A stretch of 64,000 nucleotides of DNA from Humulus lupulus (Eukaryota; Streptophyta; Magnoliopsida; Rosales; Cannabaceae). Position numbers and translations under genes: made by a program. The stretch is from assembly GCF_963169125.1 (NCBI RefSeq), contig NC_084795.1, positions 140,343,766 to 140,407,765 of the forward strand, in the 5' to 3' direction. Under the pieces are notes generated by a model, which did not search any database, was not told where the DNA came from, and saw nothing but the letters and a program-made list of their open reading frames with translations. Numbering within the stretch: position 1 is the first letter of the stretch; each line of letters starts with the position of its first letter. Below are positions 1-12,559 of this stretch, one piece after another.

Positions 1-78
1 TTATATAGTTCTTGGTTGAGTTTTAGCTTTCTTGAGTCTTTGAAGTTGAAGATTGAATTTGGGATTTGATGAGGATTT
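1..78 (+). repeat. Tekay-like LTR I, left piece before the copia A insertion
   Basis: This short piece precedes the TG terminus of copia A. I infer that it belongs with 10268-11677, because the five bases before A (GATTT, 74-78) and after A (GTTTT, 10268-10272) differ at one position, as an aged target duplication would. The start of the LTR is outside the window. No gene is visible. Confidence 0.5.
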
Positions 79-1926
79 TGTTGGGGTTTTATGCCCTAAT
101 TAAATCTCAAATTCTTTGTAATCTCATTTTATTATCAATAAAATAATAGAAATAATTTTTTGACTTGGTCAATGACTTTGCTCACATGTTTTATTTTCAT
201 GATTATTTGTTTAATATAAACTTCTATTAAATCCCAAGCATATGGCTAATCGTATTTATAGTGACGTAATCACAGTGGAATATAAATATGATTATATGTT
301 CAAAATAAGTTAGTCCTAAGATTAGTCAGTGCACAGGAATTACACTGACTTGCCAATCTACGATATAATCTACTTACACATTACAGTGTTACGTTCTTTC
401 CAGAACATTGGCAAAGTAGATAAGATCAAATGTATTTGTTACATCGAACATGACCGATATTGACAGTTGATAAAATAAGTAAACATACCGTTATTATCTA
501 TTCTAGCCATATCATATACTTGACCATAGGTCAATTCAATCTCAATTCTGAGTGGTTAGTATTCTAACTGATTGTATTATTTGAGTTCTTTGACTTGTTC
601 GTTGCCTGCTTACCCTACAGACTAGCCCATACTTACATCTTGAAAACTCAGTAGTATAATTGAGTGGGAGTGTTAATCATTGATATGAATATCTATAGCT
701 TCTGATGAAGAAGAGAAACAATGGTTTCCTTTTAGTTTGGTTCAAGGTGTTAAATGATAGAGATCTCATTTCAGTAATTAAATTAGTTTACTGAAATATC
801 ATTTACAAGGAACTAAGTGTTTTAAGGATAAAATACAATGAGGAGTAAAACAGTATTTTGGTCCTATCTCATTATAGACCGTCTATAGAGGATTGAGTGA
901 CAATTATGGTTGTAACAATGGATAATTAATAGCGTATCTATATTTGTTATAGAGCATTCTATGAATTCAAGAGTGCAATTTCGAGTCTATAGTGGAGTCA
1001 CAAGGAATTAATAAGTTAGTAAGTTTATTTGTTAGATTTATGATAACTTATTGGAGCATGATTTCATAGGCCCATGGTCCCCATTGTACCTTGGATAAAT
1101 TCATCTAGATAGTCTCAATTAATTGATTTAATTATCAATTAGAATTATCAAAGTTGACCAGGTCAATTTTGGATAGTTTCACAGAGTTATGTAATTTTGA
1201 GAAGAAAAGAGAAATCATGGCAGATTTATTAATTAAGATAAATTGGTATCTAAATTAATAAATAAGTTTAAATCAAGGTTCAAATTATAAATAATTAATT
1301 TGATAAAGGATTTAAATAATTATTTAATTAATTAAATCAATAGAAAATAATACAGGCCTTGATTTTAAGTCCAATGGGCTTATAACCAAATGGGAAATTT
1401 CACAGGCCTAAAGCCCATGATTATTTCGACCTAGGGCTTTAAAATGGCTATTATTTTATTGACTTTTTAATTAAATTAAATGGCCTAATTGAGTCTATAA
1501 AAGGAGTGTTTAGAGAGAAGTCAAAAGATAAGTCACAAGTCAGATTTTCTGATAGTTTTATATTCTCTCTAAACACAAGTCATTTTCTAAGCCTCTTTAT
1601 TATTTTCTCTTCTTCTCTCTATATCTATCTCATGTGTTGAGAATTTCTCACACTAGTCTAGGTGATTCTAAGGATACTTTGGAAGACTGTAAAGAAAATA
1701 GAAGATCGATTCAGTTTCTTGATAATAATCTGCGACAGAGAGGATACAAGAGTTAGAAAAACTGAAGGAATGACTCTTTCATTCTGCTGTGTATACTGTA
1801 AGTATTCTTCTCTTTGTTTCTCTTTGAATTCAATTTTAGAAACATGTTCTAGGTTATCTCATATTAATTTGTTTAATATTAGATATACATGAAAATAAAT
1901 AAAGATCTTGTATAAGTTTCCTAACA
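79..1926 (+). repeat. 5' LTR of copia A
   Basis: The 1,848-bp repeat is matched by 8421-10267. It runs from TGTTGGGG to CCTAACA and is followed directly by a PBS-like sequence. It is AT-rich and has a TATA box at 1496. The short open frame at 1662-1892 lies wholly inside the LTR, downstream of that TATA box, and has no recognisable domain. Confidence 0.92.
1496..1504 (+). promoter_or_regulatory. TATA box of copia A 5' LTR
   Basis: TATAAAAGG lies in the LTR about 430 bp from its 3' end. It is preserved at 9837-9845 in the 3' LTR and on the minus strand in both LTRs of copia B (25888-25896 and 46884-46892). Its conservation in four LTR copies supports a core promoter role; transcription would start about 30 bp downstream. 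Confidence 0.7.
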
Positions 1927-1945
1927 ATTGATATCAGAGCCTTTG
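1927..1945 (+). other. Primer binding site of copia A
   Basis: TTGATATCAGAGC starts two bases after the LTR. It differs by one base from TGGTATCAGAGC, the initiator-tRNA-Met type PBS typical of plant copia elements. The G-to-A change may be decay. Confidence 0.7.
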
Positions 1946-4309
1946 GTAATCTTTATTTTTATGCATGAGCATGTTTAAAATTGGATTATTTGATATGTTT
2001 GAATAATTGGATCGTTTTCATGTTTTTACGAAGCATATTGATTTTATGTGATTTTTAGCAATTTTTAGGTTATTTTGTTATGTTTTCTATGCTGTTAATT
2101 TTTATATATGCTTTATTTTGTGTAAAACAAGTTAAAAATTAATTAGAAAATGGTTTTGGTTTGAAAAATTGCACAACAAATTTTTCGAAATTTTTTTTGC
2201 ACTGGCTGCCATGCGCACGCGCGCCACCTGCAGCCCAACCAATGCACAGTACCTGGTACGGGTACTGTTCATCCTTTTTTTTTTTAAATTAAAGAAAATG
2301 AAAATTGTGGAAATTTATTATTTATAATCAAAGCCAAAAATATCAGATTTGTTTTGTATTTAATTTTTTTAAAACAAGAAATTAAGATATTTTTGTTAGT
2401 TGAGATTTAAATAATTAGATATTTTCTATAAAGATTCAAATTCAAATTTTAAAATAGACTAACAACTTAATTTTAAATCTTTTAATATATTAAAATATTA
2501 TAATTAATATATCAGATATTTAAGATATTTTCTTTTAAATTCTTGATATTTTTATTAAATCTTTATTTGAAAATATAAATATCTTTTTATTATATAGTTT
2601 TTAATATTAAAATTATTTGAAATTTGAATATGGTTAGTCAGATATTTTTATGGATATTTGAATTTGTTTAACTATTTTGAGATATTTTAGGATTGTTATA
2701 ACTATTTATATTTTATTTTATTTTTTAATGGTTAAAATATTAGCTAATAGTTATAACAACACAAGATATTTTGGAAAATAGTTAAGATATTGACTTTAAA
2801 ATTTAAAATTAGTTAAATTTTTAAAAATATCAATTTGTTTCAGCCAATTAATAAAATACTTTTTTAATTAATGGGATTTAAATAAACTTTTGTTAATTGT
2901 TGATAAATCCTATTTAAATTAAATTAATTTTTTTTTCAAATTAACCTAAAACCAAGTTGATTGTTGATAAATGAAATTTAAATTAACTATTGTTAATTGT
3001 TAATAAATTTCATTTAAATTGACTTATTTTTTGTAAAAATTTAATTAATTTAAATTTTTTGATAAATTCGTGATAATTAATTGTGGTATTTTTGCAAATG
3101 AAATTAATTGTGGTATTTTTGCATAAATTCAAAGAATTGCTCATATAGTAACATGATTAGGCCCATCCAATTATAAGATGTCTGTTTGCACTATATGTGG
3201 TATTTTTGTAATTGGGCTTAGATGCATATAGTGGCCCATATGTTTGTTAGATATATGGATTTTTCCAAATAAAATATTCATAAAATGATAGGTTTTATTT
3301 GGGCCCATTAGAAAATGTAAAGTTTAAATTCCTCTCTTGTGGGTGATTCCACTTGTGAATGCCCATTTGCTTTCCTTGACTATAGTGGACCTAATCAATT
3401 AATAATAATTAATAAAACGAAGGTTTAAATTCCTGTCTTTTGGACCTTGTATGGAAGATAGGGAGCCTTTGTAGTGGGAACGACATACTAGACCCAGCCC
3501 TCCTCCATACAAGCCCAATTGTTAAGGCCCATTTACCTGAGTTGGACTTAATTGTATAGGTCCATTATATTAGTTAAACATAAATATTGATTAGCAACAA
3601 ATTAATTCTAAATTAATTGAATTTGTTTCAATGTGACACTTTAGAACTAATAGGAAATTATAGGAGTTTTGTTTTAAAAAATTTAATCTCTTTTTTTTGG
3701 GGGGAAAACCATAGTCATTAATTATCTAAAAATAAATGATAAAAATACTATTTTTTTTAATTTTATAATGAGCTTATTTTAAGAATTTTATTCGATCTCC
3801 ACCGTTGGTTTAATATAGTCAATAGCTCAATGGGGCCTCGAGGCGCTTTGATTCGTCCCCCTACGGAAGGTGTTCATTAGTTATTTTGACAAGGTTAGAT
3901 TTCGAAAGATAGATAATTATAGGTCAAATTCTACTAGACTCACCCCTACGGTGACTACTAGGACTAAATCTATGATTATTGAAATCGTGGGTCTAGCTCA
4001 TAAAATAAGATATTTTGTTTTCTTATTTTGATCGAATGGTAAGGTTGTTAATAGTGGTATCCATTATTAAACGAGTTTACAACTCTATTTAACTAGTGGT
4101 ATTTTTGACGCTCGCCAACCGGGACAAGGATATCATAGATTAGTTAAAAACCTAAAGAAATAGATATATGATTGTTTTTGGTATTTTTTTCTCATATATT
4201 ACATATTTTTTGTATATGTTGTGCTATTTCTTGAAATATGTGTGAATAGAAGTTTTATTGAGTAAATGTGATTGATTTCTATTTTATTGGTAATTTGTAG
4301 TTTTAAGTT
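1946..4309 (+). other. Untranslated leader of copia A
   Basis: This 2.36-kb AT-rich stretch has no supported gene. It is clearly related to the leader of copia B (44042-46430, inverted). Inside it, 2206-2272 is a GC-rich island. The segment from about 3783 to 4145 is closely matched at about 44216-44580 in B and may hold RNA packaging or structural signals; that role is inference. Confidence 0.75.
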
Positions 4310-5503
4310 ATGGTTGTGTCTACTCCCATCCTTTCTCAACATTCGATGGAGAAACTCACTGGAGAAAACTTCCTTAAATGGAAGCAAAAACTCAACATTG
4401 TGTTGACTAGTGACAACTCCAAGTTCGTCATGACTGAGGAATCCTTGGAAGTTCCAGCTGAAGGAGCTACCAAGTCTGTGAGGGACAAGTATGAGCATTG
4501 GCAGGCGGCTAACAACAAGGCGCGGTACTACATATTGACTAGTATGGTCGACACTCTCAAGAAAAATATGGAGAATGTCGAGGCAGCCTACGAAATCATG
4601 GATCAGCTCTAAGACATGTTTGGTGCCAAGTCAATGCAGACTCGTTTTGAGGCCACCAAGAAATATTCCAATGCTCAAATGGCACCTTCTCAACATGTTC
4701 TTGATCACCTGATCAAGATGACAAACTACTTTCAGGAAGCTGAACTGCATGGAGCCATAATAGATGAGGAAACTTAAGTTGGCTTTATCCTTAACAGTCT
4801 TTCTCTAGCTTTCCTTCCATTCACCACCAACTATGTGTTGAATAAACTCAACTATGGTCTGACGCAGCTCATGAATGAGCTTCAGACTTTTGAGTCTATC
4901 ATGGGTTGACCTAGTAAGGGAGGAGAAAAGAAGACAACTACTACTGCTGCTGCTGATCTAGCTAAGGCTGAAGCTAACCAAGCTTCATCTTCAAAAGCTG
5001 GAAACAAGAGGAAAGGTGGACAAAACAACAACCCCAAGCCTGCAAAGGCTGCAAAGGCGAGTGCATAACCAAGTTCACAGACGCCTAAGGGGAAGAACAA
5101 GAAAAATAAGAAAGGTAAAGGTAAATGTTTTCACTGCAAAGAGAATTGGCATTGGAGACAGGATTGCCCCAAGTTTCTAGCAGATAAAAACAAAGGTAAT
5201 GATTCTAGTTCATTTATCTTGGAAACATGTGTTTTAGAGAATGACAACTCTATTTGGATTATTGATTATGGATCTACTAACCATGTTTGTAACTCTTAAC
5301 AGCTTCTTGAATCGTGGGAGGAAGTGAACGAAGGTGGCTTAAAGCTTAGATTTGGGAACGGAGCATTTGTTGCGGTCCAAGCTAGAGGAAGAGCTCGTCT
5401 GAAGTTCGGAAATAAATTTTTAATTTTAAATGGTGTATTTTTTATTCCGGATTTTAGTAGAAATTTAATTTCAGTTTCCATGTTGCAATTAGAATGATTT
5501 GTT
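4310..5503 (+). pseudogene. gag: copia A gag and protease, broken
   Basis: The frame starts at ATG 4310. It matches the gag of copia B, which starts with a similar MxVSTPILSQ and has the MEKLTGENFLKWK motif of the plant copia gag (UBN2-type) family. Stops interrupt the frame near 4610 (TAA), 4777, 4907, 5067 and further on. The nucleocapsid zinc knuckle at about 5124-5170 keeps its C-x2-C-x4-H-x4-C spacing (CFHCKENWHWRQDC), although the usual glycine before histidine is W. The protease motif, normally D-S-G, reads D-Y-G (WIIDYGSTNH, about 5257-5286), so the active site itself is altered. No functional Gag or protease can be made from this copy. Confidence 0.9.
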
Positions 5504-6835
5504 ATGACTTTCACAAGTTCTAATATATCTATTTCTTTCATTGGATCACAATTGTGTATTGCATGTTTGGAAAATGGGCTTTATATTCTACGACCTAATG
5601 AACCCCTCGCTCTGAATAATGATCTATTCAAAGTAGCTAAACCTAGGACCAATAAACGTCAAAAGACTGATAACGATAATATGACGTATTTATGGCACTT
5701 GAGACTAGGTCAAATTGGCTATGATAGGATTCAAAGACTTACAAAGGACGGACCTTTGAGGGAACTCACCTTAGGTGAATTACCTGTCTGTGAATCTTGT
5801 CTAGAAGGCAAACTGACGAGGCGTCCATTCTCTGCAAAGGGTGATAGGGCCAAAGAACCACTTGGTCTTGTGCATTCAGATGTTTGTGGACCTTTGAATG
5901 TACAAGCCAGGGGTGGTTTTGAGTATTTTGTCACTCTCATAGACGATTACTCTAGATACTCATGTCTTTACCTAATGCAAGGAAATCCGAAACATTTTCA
6001 AAGTTTCAGGAATTCCTAGCAATGGCTCAGAACCAATTAGGTAAAATGTTAAAGATCTTGCGATTTGATAGGGGTGGAGAATATTTGGATATGTTGTTCC
6101 AAGATCATTTAACTAAACTTGGGATTTTATCACAACTTACTGCCCCAGGTACTCCGCAACAAAACGGTGTCGCAGAACGCCGGAACAGAACTTTATTGGA
6201 AATGGTTAGATGCATGCTTAGTTATTCAACTCAACCAACTTCGTTCTGGGGACATGCAATTGAAACCGCGAACAAAATTCTTAATGTCGTGCCGTCTAAA
6301 TCAATCCCCAAAACACCTTTAGAACGATGGAATGGTCGTGAACCTAGTTTATGCCATTATAGAATCTTGGGGTGTCCCACCCACGTCCTGAGGAAAAAGA
6401 AGGGAAAGCTAGAACTGCGAAATGAAGTTTGCATGTTTGTTGTCTATCCAAAAGGTACTTGGGGTGGACTTTTCTATAGTCATTCAAAAAAGAAAGTGTT
6501 TACTTCTACAAATGCTGCTTTTCTTGAAAATGACTATGTCCAGAACTTTAAACCTCGCAGCAAAGTATTTTTAGAGAAGATGGTTAAAGAATTGACTCCA
6601 ACCAATGTTCCAGTGTCATCAATGCGAGTTGATGATGAAATTCCCACTCTTCATGTCCAATTGACCCAAGTCGATTTAAATGAAGAAAGTACCACTATTC
6701 CTGAGCAAACATTCACGGAGCCTCGTCGTAGTGGGAGGGTTTCTAGGAACCCAATTTGCTATTGTTTGGATGGTGAAACCAATATGGTTGTTGGTGACAC
6801 TAGTGATGATGATCCATTGTCTTTCAAATAGGCCA
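5504..6835 (+). pseudogene. copia A pre-integrase and integrase region, frameshifted
   Basis: The first segment, to 6019, holds the GAG-pre-integrase motif HLRLGQIGYDRI, the paired cysteines CESCLEG, and the first catalytic aspartate in HSDVCGPLN. Compared with copia B, one base is missing near 5977-5980 (GCAAGG against GCATAGG). The reading continues one frame over from 5962, with FDRGGEYLD holding the second Asp and PQQNGVAERRNRTLLEM holding the catalytic Glu. The open stretch ends at an in-frame TAG at 6829-6831. The integrase would have inserted copia cDNA into the host genome; here it cannot be made as one protein. Confidence 0.9.
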
Positions 6836-7710
6836 TGGCTAGCCCTGTAAAGGAACTATGGCTCGAAGCCATGAAACAGGAAATGGAGTCCATGTACTCA
6901 AATTCCATCTGGAATCTTATGGAAGCACCAAGTGACTTTAGGGCCATTAGGTGCAAGTGGATCTACAAGAAGAAATGAGGTGTTGATAGAAATATCGAGA
7001 CTTATAAAGATCGATTAGTGGCAAAGGGTTATACCCAATGAGAAGGCGTGAACTATGAGGAAACTTTTAGTCTGGTAGCCATGCTCAAATCCATTCCCAT
7101 CCTCCTATCCATAGCAACTGCTCTCGACTATGAGATCTAGCAAATGGACGTCAAGATAGCTTTTCTTAATGGAAATCTTGACGAAGTCATTTATATGGAT
7201 CTGCCAGAAGGATTTAAAGTAGCTGGACAAGAAGGAAAAGTTTGCAAGTTGAATAGGTCCATCTATGGACTTAAGCAAGCTTCTCCTTCTTGGAATCTTC
7301 CTTCTTGGAATCTTAGGTTTGATGAAATAATCAAGACCTATGGCTTTGAACAAAATATTGATGAGCCCTGTGTTTACCAAATAAAGGTAAATCAAATAGT
7401 GGTATTCCTGGTTCTTTATGTAGATGATATCGTACTCATTGGAAACAATGTTAATAAATAATCAGATGTGAAGAATTGGCTGAGCACTCAATTCCAGATG
7501 AAGGATTTGGGTGAAGCGAGTTATGTTCTAGGTATCCAGATCATTAGGGATAGAAAGAACAGACTCTTAGCTCTATCTCAAGCAGCTTACATAAATAAAG
7601 TGCTTGAATGTTTCTCAGTGACAAATTCCAAGAAAGGGCGTCTACTGTCCTGCCATGGAATTCATCTTTCAAAGAAGTAGTCTCCCCAGACTCCTGAAGC
7701 GGAAGATGCA
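6836..7710 (+). pseudogene. copia A reverse transcriptase region, multiple stops
   Basis: The segment encodes the copia RT: a WxxAMKQEMES-like start, QMDVKIAFLNG with the first catalytic Asp (about 7141-7173), IYGLKQASPSWN, and the YVDD catalytic motif in FLVLYVDDIVLIGNN (about 7408-7450). In-frame stops occur at about 6976 (TGA), 7039 (TGA), 7138 (TAG), 7459 (TAA) and 7678 (TAG). A duplicated NLPSW stretch near 7293-7315 is absent from copia B and looks like a small tandem duplication. Several stops replace CAA, CAG or CGA codons of the B copy, as expected from cytosine deamination. Confidence 0.9.
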
Positions 7711-8396
7711 ATGAGAAAAGTTCCTTACGCATCTGCAGTTGGAAGTCTGATATATGCAATGTTGTGTACTAGACCAGATATCTTCTATGCAGTGGGAGTA
7801 GTGAGCAGGTATCAGTCAAACCCAGGACCAGAACATTGGATAGTAGTTAAGCATATCCTAAAGTATTTAAGGCGTACTAGGGATTATATATTAGTCTACA
7901 AGAGTGGTGTTCTGAACCCTGTAGGCTATACTGATTCAGATTTTCAGACTGATGTCGATGACAGGAAGTCTACTTCTGGAATGGTGTTTACTCTTGGGGT
8001 GGAGCTGTGATTTGGAGAAGCGTAAAAGAGTCTGCAATCTCCAATTCCACCAAGGAGGCTAAGTACATAGCCGCGTCTGAAGCAGCTAAGGAAATAGTCT
8101 GGCTAAAGAAGCTCTATTCGGATCTTGGTGTTATTCCAGAAATGGATAAACCGCTTGTGTTGTTTTGTGACAATACAGGAGCGATAGCCAACTCGAAAGA
8201 ACCTCGAAGTCACAAGAGGAGTAAGCATATAGAAAGGAAGTATCACATTATTTGAGAATATGTGGCCAAGGGAGATGTGAAGGTTATGAAGATTGCAACT
8301 GATGACAATCTTGCAGATCCGATTACAAAGACACTACTAGAAGCTACATTTGATAAGCATATCAAGGAAATGGGATTAGTAGAATTAAGGCATTAG
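7711..8396 (+). pseudogene. copia A RNase H region, frameshifted
   Basis: The frame runs YASAVGSLIYAM to YTDSDFQTDVDDRKSTSGMVFTLG, the copia RNase H core with its first Asp residues. One G of a run is lost near 7998-8001 (GGGGT against GGGGGT in B). The frame then continues from 8007 with WLKKLYSDLG, FCDNTGAIA and the H-containing KHIERKYH. A TGA at about 8253 precedes the normal end MGLVELRH with TAG at 8394-8396. RNase H would remove the RNA strand during cDNA synthesis. Confidence 0.88.
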
Positions 8397-8405
8397 TTTC
8401 AATTA

Positions 8406-8420
8406 GTGCAAGTGGGAGTT
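8406..8420 (+). other. Polypurine tract of copia A
   Basis: GTGCAAGTGGGAGTT lies immediately before the TG terminus of the 3' LTR, 9 bp after the pol stop. Its position and purine content fit the plus-strand primer. Confidence 0.75.
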
Positions 8421-10267
8421 TGTTGGGGTTTTATGCCCTAATTAAAACCCAAATTCTTTGTAATCTCATTTTATTATCAATAAAGAATAGAAATCATTTT
8501 TTGACTTGGTCAATCACTTTGCTCACATGTTTTATTTTCATGATTATTTGTTTAATATAAACTTCTATTAAATCCCGAGCATATAGCTAATCATATTTAT
8601 AGTGATGAAATCACAGTGGAATATAAATATGATTATATGTTCAAAATAAGTTAGTCCTAAGATTAGTCAGTGCACAGGATTTACACTAACTTTCCAATCT
8701 ACGATAAGATCTACTTACACATTACAGTGTTATGTTCTTTCCAGAACATTAGCAAAGTTTATAAGATCGGATGTATTTGTTACATCGGACAGGACCAATA
8801 TTGACAGTTGATAAGATAAGTAAACATACTGTTATTATCTGTTCTAGTCATGTCATATACTTGACCATAGGTCAATTCAATCTTAATTATGGGTGGTTAG
8901 TATTCTAACTAATTATATTATTTGAGTTCTTTGACTTGTTCGTTGCCAGCTTACCCTACGGACTAGCCCATACTTACATCTTGGTAACTCGGTAGTATAA
9001 TTGTGTGGGAGTGTTAATCATAGATATGAACATCTATAGCTTTTGATGAAGAAGTGAAACAATGGTTTCCTTTTAGTTTGGTTGAAGGTGTTAAATGATA
9101 GAAATATCATCTCAGTAATTAATTTAGTTTATTGAAATATCATTTACAAGGAACTAAGTGTTTTAAGGATAATATACAATGAGGGGTAAAACAGTATTTT
9201 AGCCATATCTCATTGTAGACCGTCTATAGAGGATTGAGTGACAATTATGGTTGTAACAATGGATAATTAATAGTGTATCTATATTTGTTATAGAGCGTTC
9301 TATGAATTCAAGAGTGCAATTCCGAGTCTATAGTGGAGTCACGAGGAATTAATAAGTTAGTAAATTTATTTGTTAGATTTATGATAACTTATTGGAGCTT
9401 GATTTCATAGGCCCATGGTCCCCATTATATCTTGGATAAAATCATCTAGATAGTCCCAATTAATTTATTTAATTATCAATTAGAATTATCAAAGTTGACC
9501 TAGTCAATTTTGGATAGTTTCACAGAGTTATGTAATTTTGAAAAGAAAAGAGAAATAATGGCAGATTTATTAATTAAGATAAATTAGTATCTAACTTAAT
9601 AAATAAGTTTAAATCAAGGTTCAAATTATAATTAATTAATTTAATAAATGATTTAAATGATTATTTAATTAATTAAATCAATATAAAATAATACATGCCT
9701 CTATTTTAAGTCCAATGGGCTTATAATCAAATGGGAAATTTCACGGGCCTAAAGCCCATGATTATTTCAACCTAGGGCTTTAAAATGGCTATTATTTTAT
9801 TGATTTTTTAATTAAATTAAATGGCCTAATTGAGTCTATAAAAGGAGTGCTTAGAGAGAAATCAAAAGATAAGTCACAAGTCAGATTTTCTGATAGTTTT
9901 ATATTCTCTCTAAACACAAGTCTTTTTCTACGCCTCTTTGTTATTTTCTCTTCTTCTCTCTATATCTATCTCATGTGTTGAGAATCGCCCACACTAGTAT
10001 AGGTGATTCTAAGGATACATTAGAAGACTGTGAAGAAAATAGAAGATCGGTTCGATTTCTTGATAATACTCTGCGACAGAGAGGATACAAAAGTTAGAGA
10101 AACTGAAGGAAGGACTCTTTCATTCCGCTGCGTATACTGTAAGTATTCTTGTCTTCGTTTCTCTTAGAATTCAATTTTAGAAACATGTTCTAGGTTATCT
10201 CATATTAATTTTTTTAATATTAGATATACATGAAAATAAATAAAGATCCTGTATAAGTTTCCTAATA
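8421..10267 (+). repeat. 3' LTR of copia A
   Basis: This 1,847-bp repeat is the partner of 79-1926 at about 96% identity by eye. It has a TATA box at 9837-9845. The outer end reads CCTAATA rather than CCTAACA. Confidence 0.92.
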
Positions 10268-11677
10268 GTTTTATGCTAGCTTTTTGTTAGGTTTTGTTGC
10301 TGGGATTATTTTAGAACTACTGTGATGATTAAACTGAGTTGTGGTATTGAATTTTGGGTTTAATTTGGTTTTGGATGTGAGGATGGGGGATCTTTCTAGG
10401 TTCGAAGGGTCGGGCCGCGGCATTGTTCTTGGTGAGTCGCAGCCCTCTAGAACAGAAGGGAGGCCAGGATGGGAGGCGGGCCGCCGCACCCCTTTGGTTG
10501 GGTCATGGCGCGTGTCTGCAAAAGTGGGAGGCTGAGCCTCTGGTTGAGACAGGCCGCGACACAAGTCCTTGGGGCCGTGCCGCTTAAGGGGTTTTTTGCC
10601 CCAATAAGGTTTTTGGCTCGGGATGGATTTTATCACCCGGATTGATAGAATTCTAGGTTCTGAAGACTAGAATTATGTTCCAAAGTTATTTAGTGGATTA
10701 TAACTTGATGGATGGGTGTTGTTGATACAGTGTGACTAGGTTTTCAGCGAGGCTCGGACTATGGGACTGTGCTCAGGATATCATTGCTCAGGAAGCTTGG
10801 GACACAAGTAAGAAAACTGTTGTACCCGTAGAGCAGGGCATGGCCCTATAGTTTGTATGGCAGGGCACGACCCTATGTGATTGTGTTGCAGAGCGTAGCC
10901 CTATTGATTATATTTGTATTTTTTTAAGTATATATTAAATTTATGCTATGTGTTGTATATTTGTGAATGAACGGCAAGGGCCGAGAACAGGTAAGGCCAA
11001 GAACGACAGGGAGCCGGGTACAGCAAGGGGCCAGGAACGGCGTTAGGCACGTAGAGTGCAAGGTCGAGTACGGAAAGGGGCGAGGAGCGGCGTTAAGCAT
11101 GTGGAGTGCAAGTCACCAGGGTGAGACCCTTCTAGGATGCTTGAGACATCCTCATGGTGTAGACTGCGGACCCAGGGCCTGGCAAAGCGCCTGGGACGGC
11201 ATGGCTGCTATATGGTTAGCCTGTTGGCTGCTTGTTATATGATGATTGATAGTTATGTATACGTTGGTTGCTTGTGTGGAGTTTTCTTGCTGGGCTTCGG
11301 CTCATGGGTGCTTTATGGTGTAGGGAAGGGCAAGGAAAAGGTCGCTCAACCATGAGTACAGAGAGCGTGAAGCAACGTGTACATGTTCGGCCTGCATGGC
11401 TGCCATGGCCAGGGGTATTTTTGGGGAATGCTATGTACTAATCCAAATTTTGTCATTTAGTTGACTTTAATCATATTTTTGAGTTGTAAATATTTCTAAA
11501 CAGTATTTTGGGATCCCAAATGTATAATGCTTTATAATTTCAATGAATCATTTTATTTTCAAGTTATATGGGTTTTATTACAGTTTAGCTACACTTTTAT
11601 CCTAAAACCTCGATTAGCGAGTTAATTGCACATTTAATACTCACTTGGTAACGACTCTAAGGAAGTAGGGCATTACA
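10268..11677 (+). repeat. Tekay-like LTR I, right piece
   Basis: This segment resembles the LTRs of F and G in order and motif content. It has a GC-rich motif cluster (about 10400-10600), a TAAGAAAACT...ACCCG block near 10810, and a TTGCTGGGCTTCGGCTC block near 11290 with GAAGGGCAAGG after it. It ends in CATTACA at 11677. No PBS follows, so it is either a solo LTR or the 3' LTR of a plus-strand element whose body is left of the window. The small open frames at 10967-11355 show no domain. Confidence 0.72.
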
Positions 11678-12559
11678 TTCTCTCTTTCGAGCGGTGAGAT
11701 CATCTCGAAGGTCTAGCTAACCTTTCTTTCCGGGGTTGTTTCCGAAGGCTACTATACCCATACGAGCATTTAAGACATCTCGCAGGTCTGATCGACCTTG
11801 GTGGCAATCACTTTCCTTGGGATACCCTACTTTGGTTTCCCCATCGAACTCGAAGTTTTCGTTATTAACTGAGATGCTAAAGCCTTGCTCTAGGTGAATG
11901 GATACATTCCTCCGGCTGGTCCCCGAGCCACGGGTCCTGCAAGGCTAGCGAATTGCTGAGGGGACACCTCCTCCAGGCCTGGCGTGGCTTGTCTCAGCAC
12001 GTCTAGGTAGAATGTCTACGGTAACCCGAGCACTGGCAGCCTAACGATGTCCTCGGGCACCTTCCCCCATTTTCTTCCTTACTCCCCTAGGGTCCTTGTT
12101 GTTCTCGGGGGCTCGCCAAACCCTTTTCTACCCCAAAGCAGGGTTTTCATCGACTCTGCCCTTGCCACGCTCTTACAGGGCAGGTGGGGCTCTAGATCCA
12201 GCTAGGTGCTCAGGTGGCACACCAGCTGCTGAATCTTTCGCCATGACAGCAGGGTGCTCGGGAGGCACATCTGCTGCGTTAATAGGTGGCACTCCAGCTG
12301 GGTGCATGTGTGTAACACTAGCTGGCTACCTAGATGGTAGTTTCCCATGCGGGTCCACTCGCAGCCCTTGAGCTGCTAGAGGGGCTCTCATGTCGAGTTT
12401 TTTCTACTGGGTAGCCACCTGGTCGCGGAGCATCGCCACCGTTGGTGAATCCTCTGCGTCCATCGGCTGAGGATAATTCTTCTCATAGTATTCGGCATCA
12501 CCTCCATCACCTATGTTGTCGTAATTGGCATTTTTGTTATAATCCTCCTGGACCATCTC
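11678..12559 (-). pseudogene. gag: Tat element H, gag fragment
   Basis: Read on the minus strand, this continues the gag N-terminus at 21793-21931 once chromovirus F is removed. The translation is rich in acidic and proline residues, with an MLRDQVATQ stretch, and matches the low-complexity N-terminal part of Tat-type Gag. In-frame stops are present, and the fragment is cut at 11678 by LTR I. The plus-strand open frame at 12096-12371 is a shadow of it. The rest of H must lie left of the window. Confidence 0.55.

Larger units (their letters stand above)
79..10267 (+). mobile_element. Copia A: full-length, decayed Ty1/copia retrotransposon
   Basis: The order is that of Ty1/copia: 5' LTR, PBS, long AT-rich leader, gag, protease, integrase, RT, RNase H, PPT and 3' LTR. 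Integrase lies before RT, which separates copia from gypsy. Both LTRs start TGTTGGGG; the left one ends CTAACA and the right one CTAATA, so its terminal C has changed to T. By eye the LTRs are about 96% identical, and the coding region has many stops and two frameshifts, so this copy is older than its relative B at 25454-48308. The LTR length of about 1.85 kb and the RT sequence suggest a Tork/Angela-like lineage, but I cannot fix the lineage. Confidence 0.93.

Noticed and set aside
1662..1892. 76-codon open frame at the end of copia A 5' LTR
   Set aside because: It is inside the LTR downstream of the TATA box with no domain.
10967..11355. Open frames of 91 and 72 codons in LTR I
   Set aside because: They are in non-coding LTR sequence with repeated GGGCCAGGAACGG-like text and no recognisable protein pattern.
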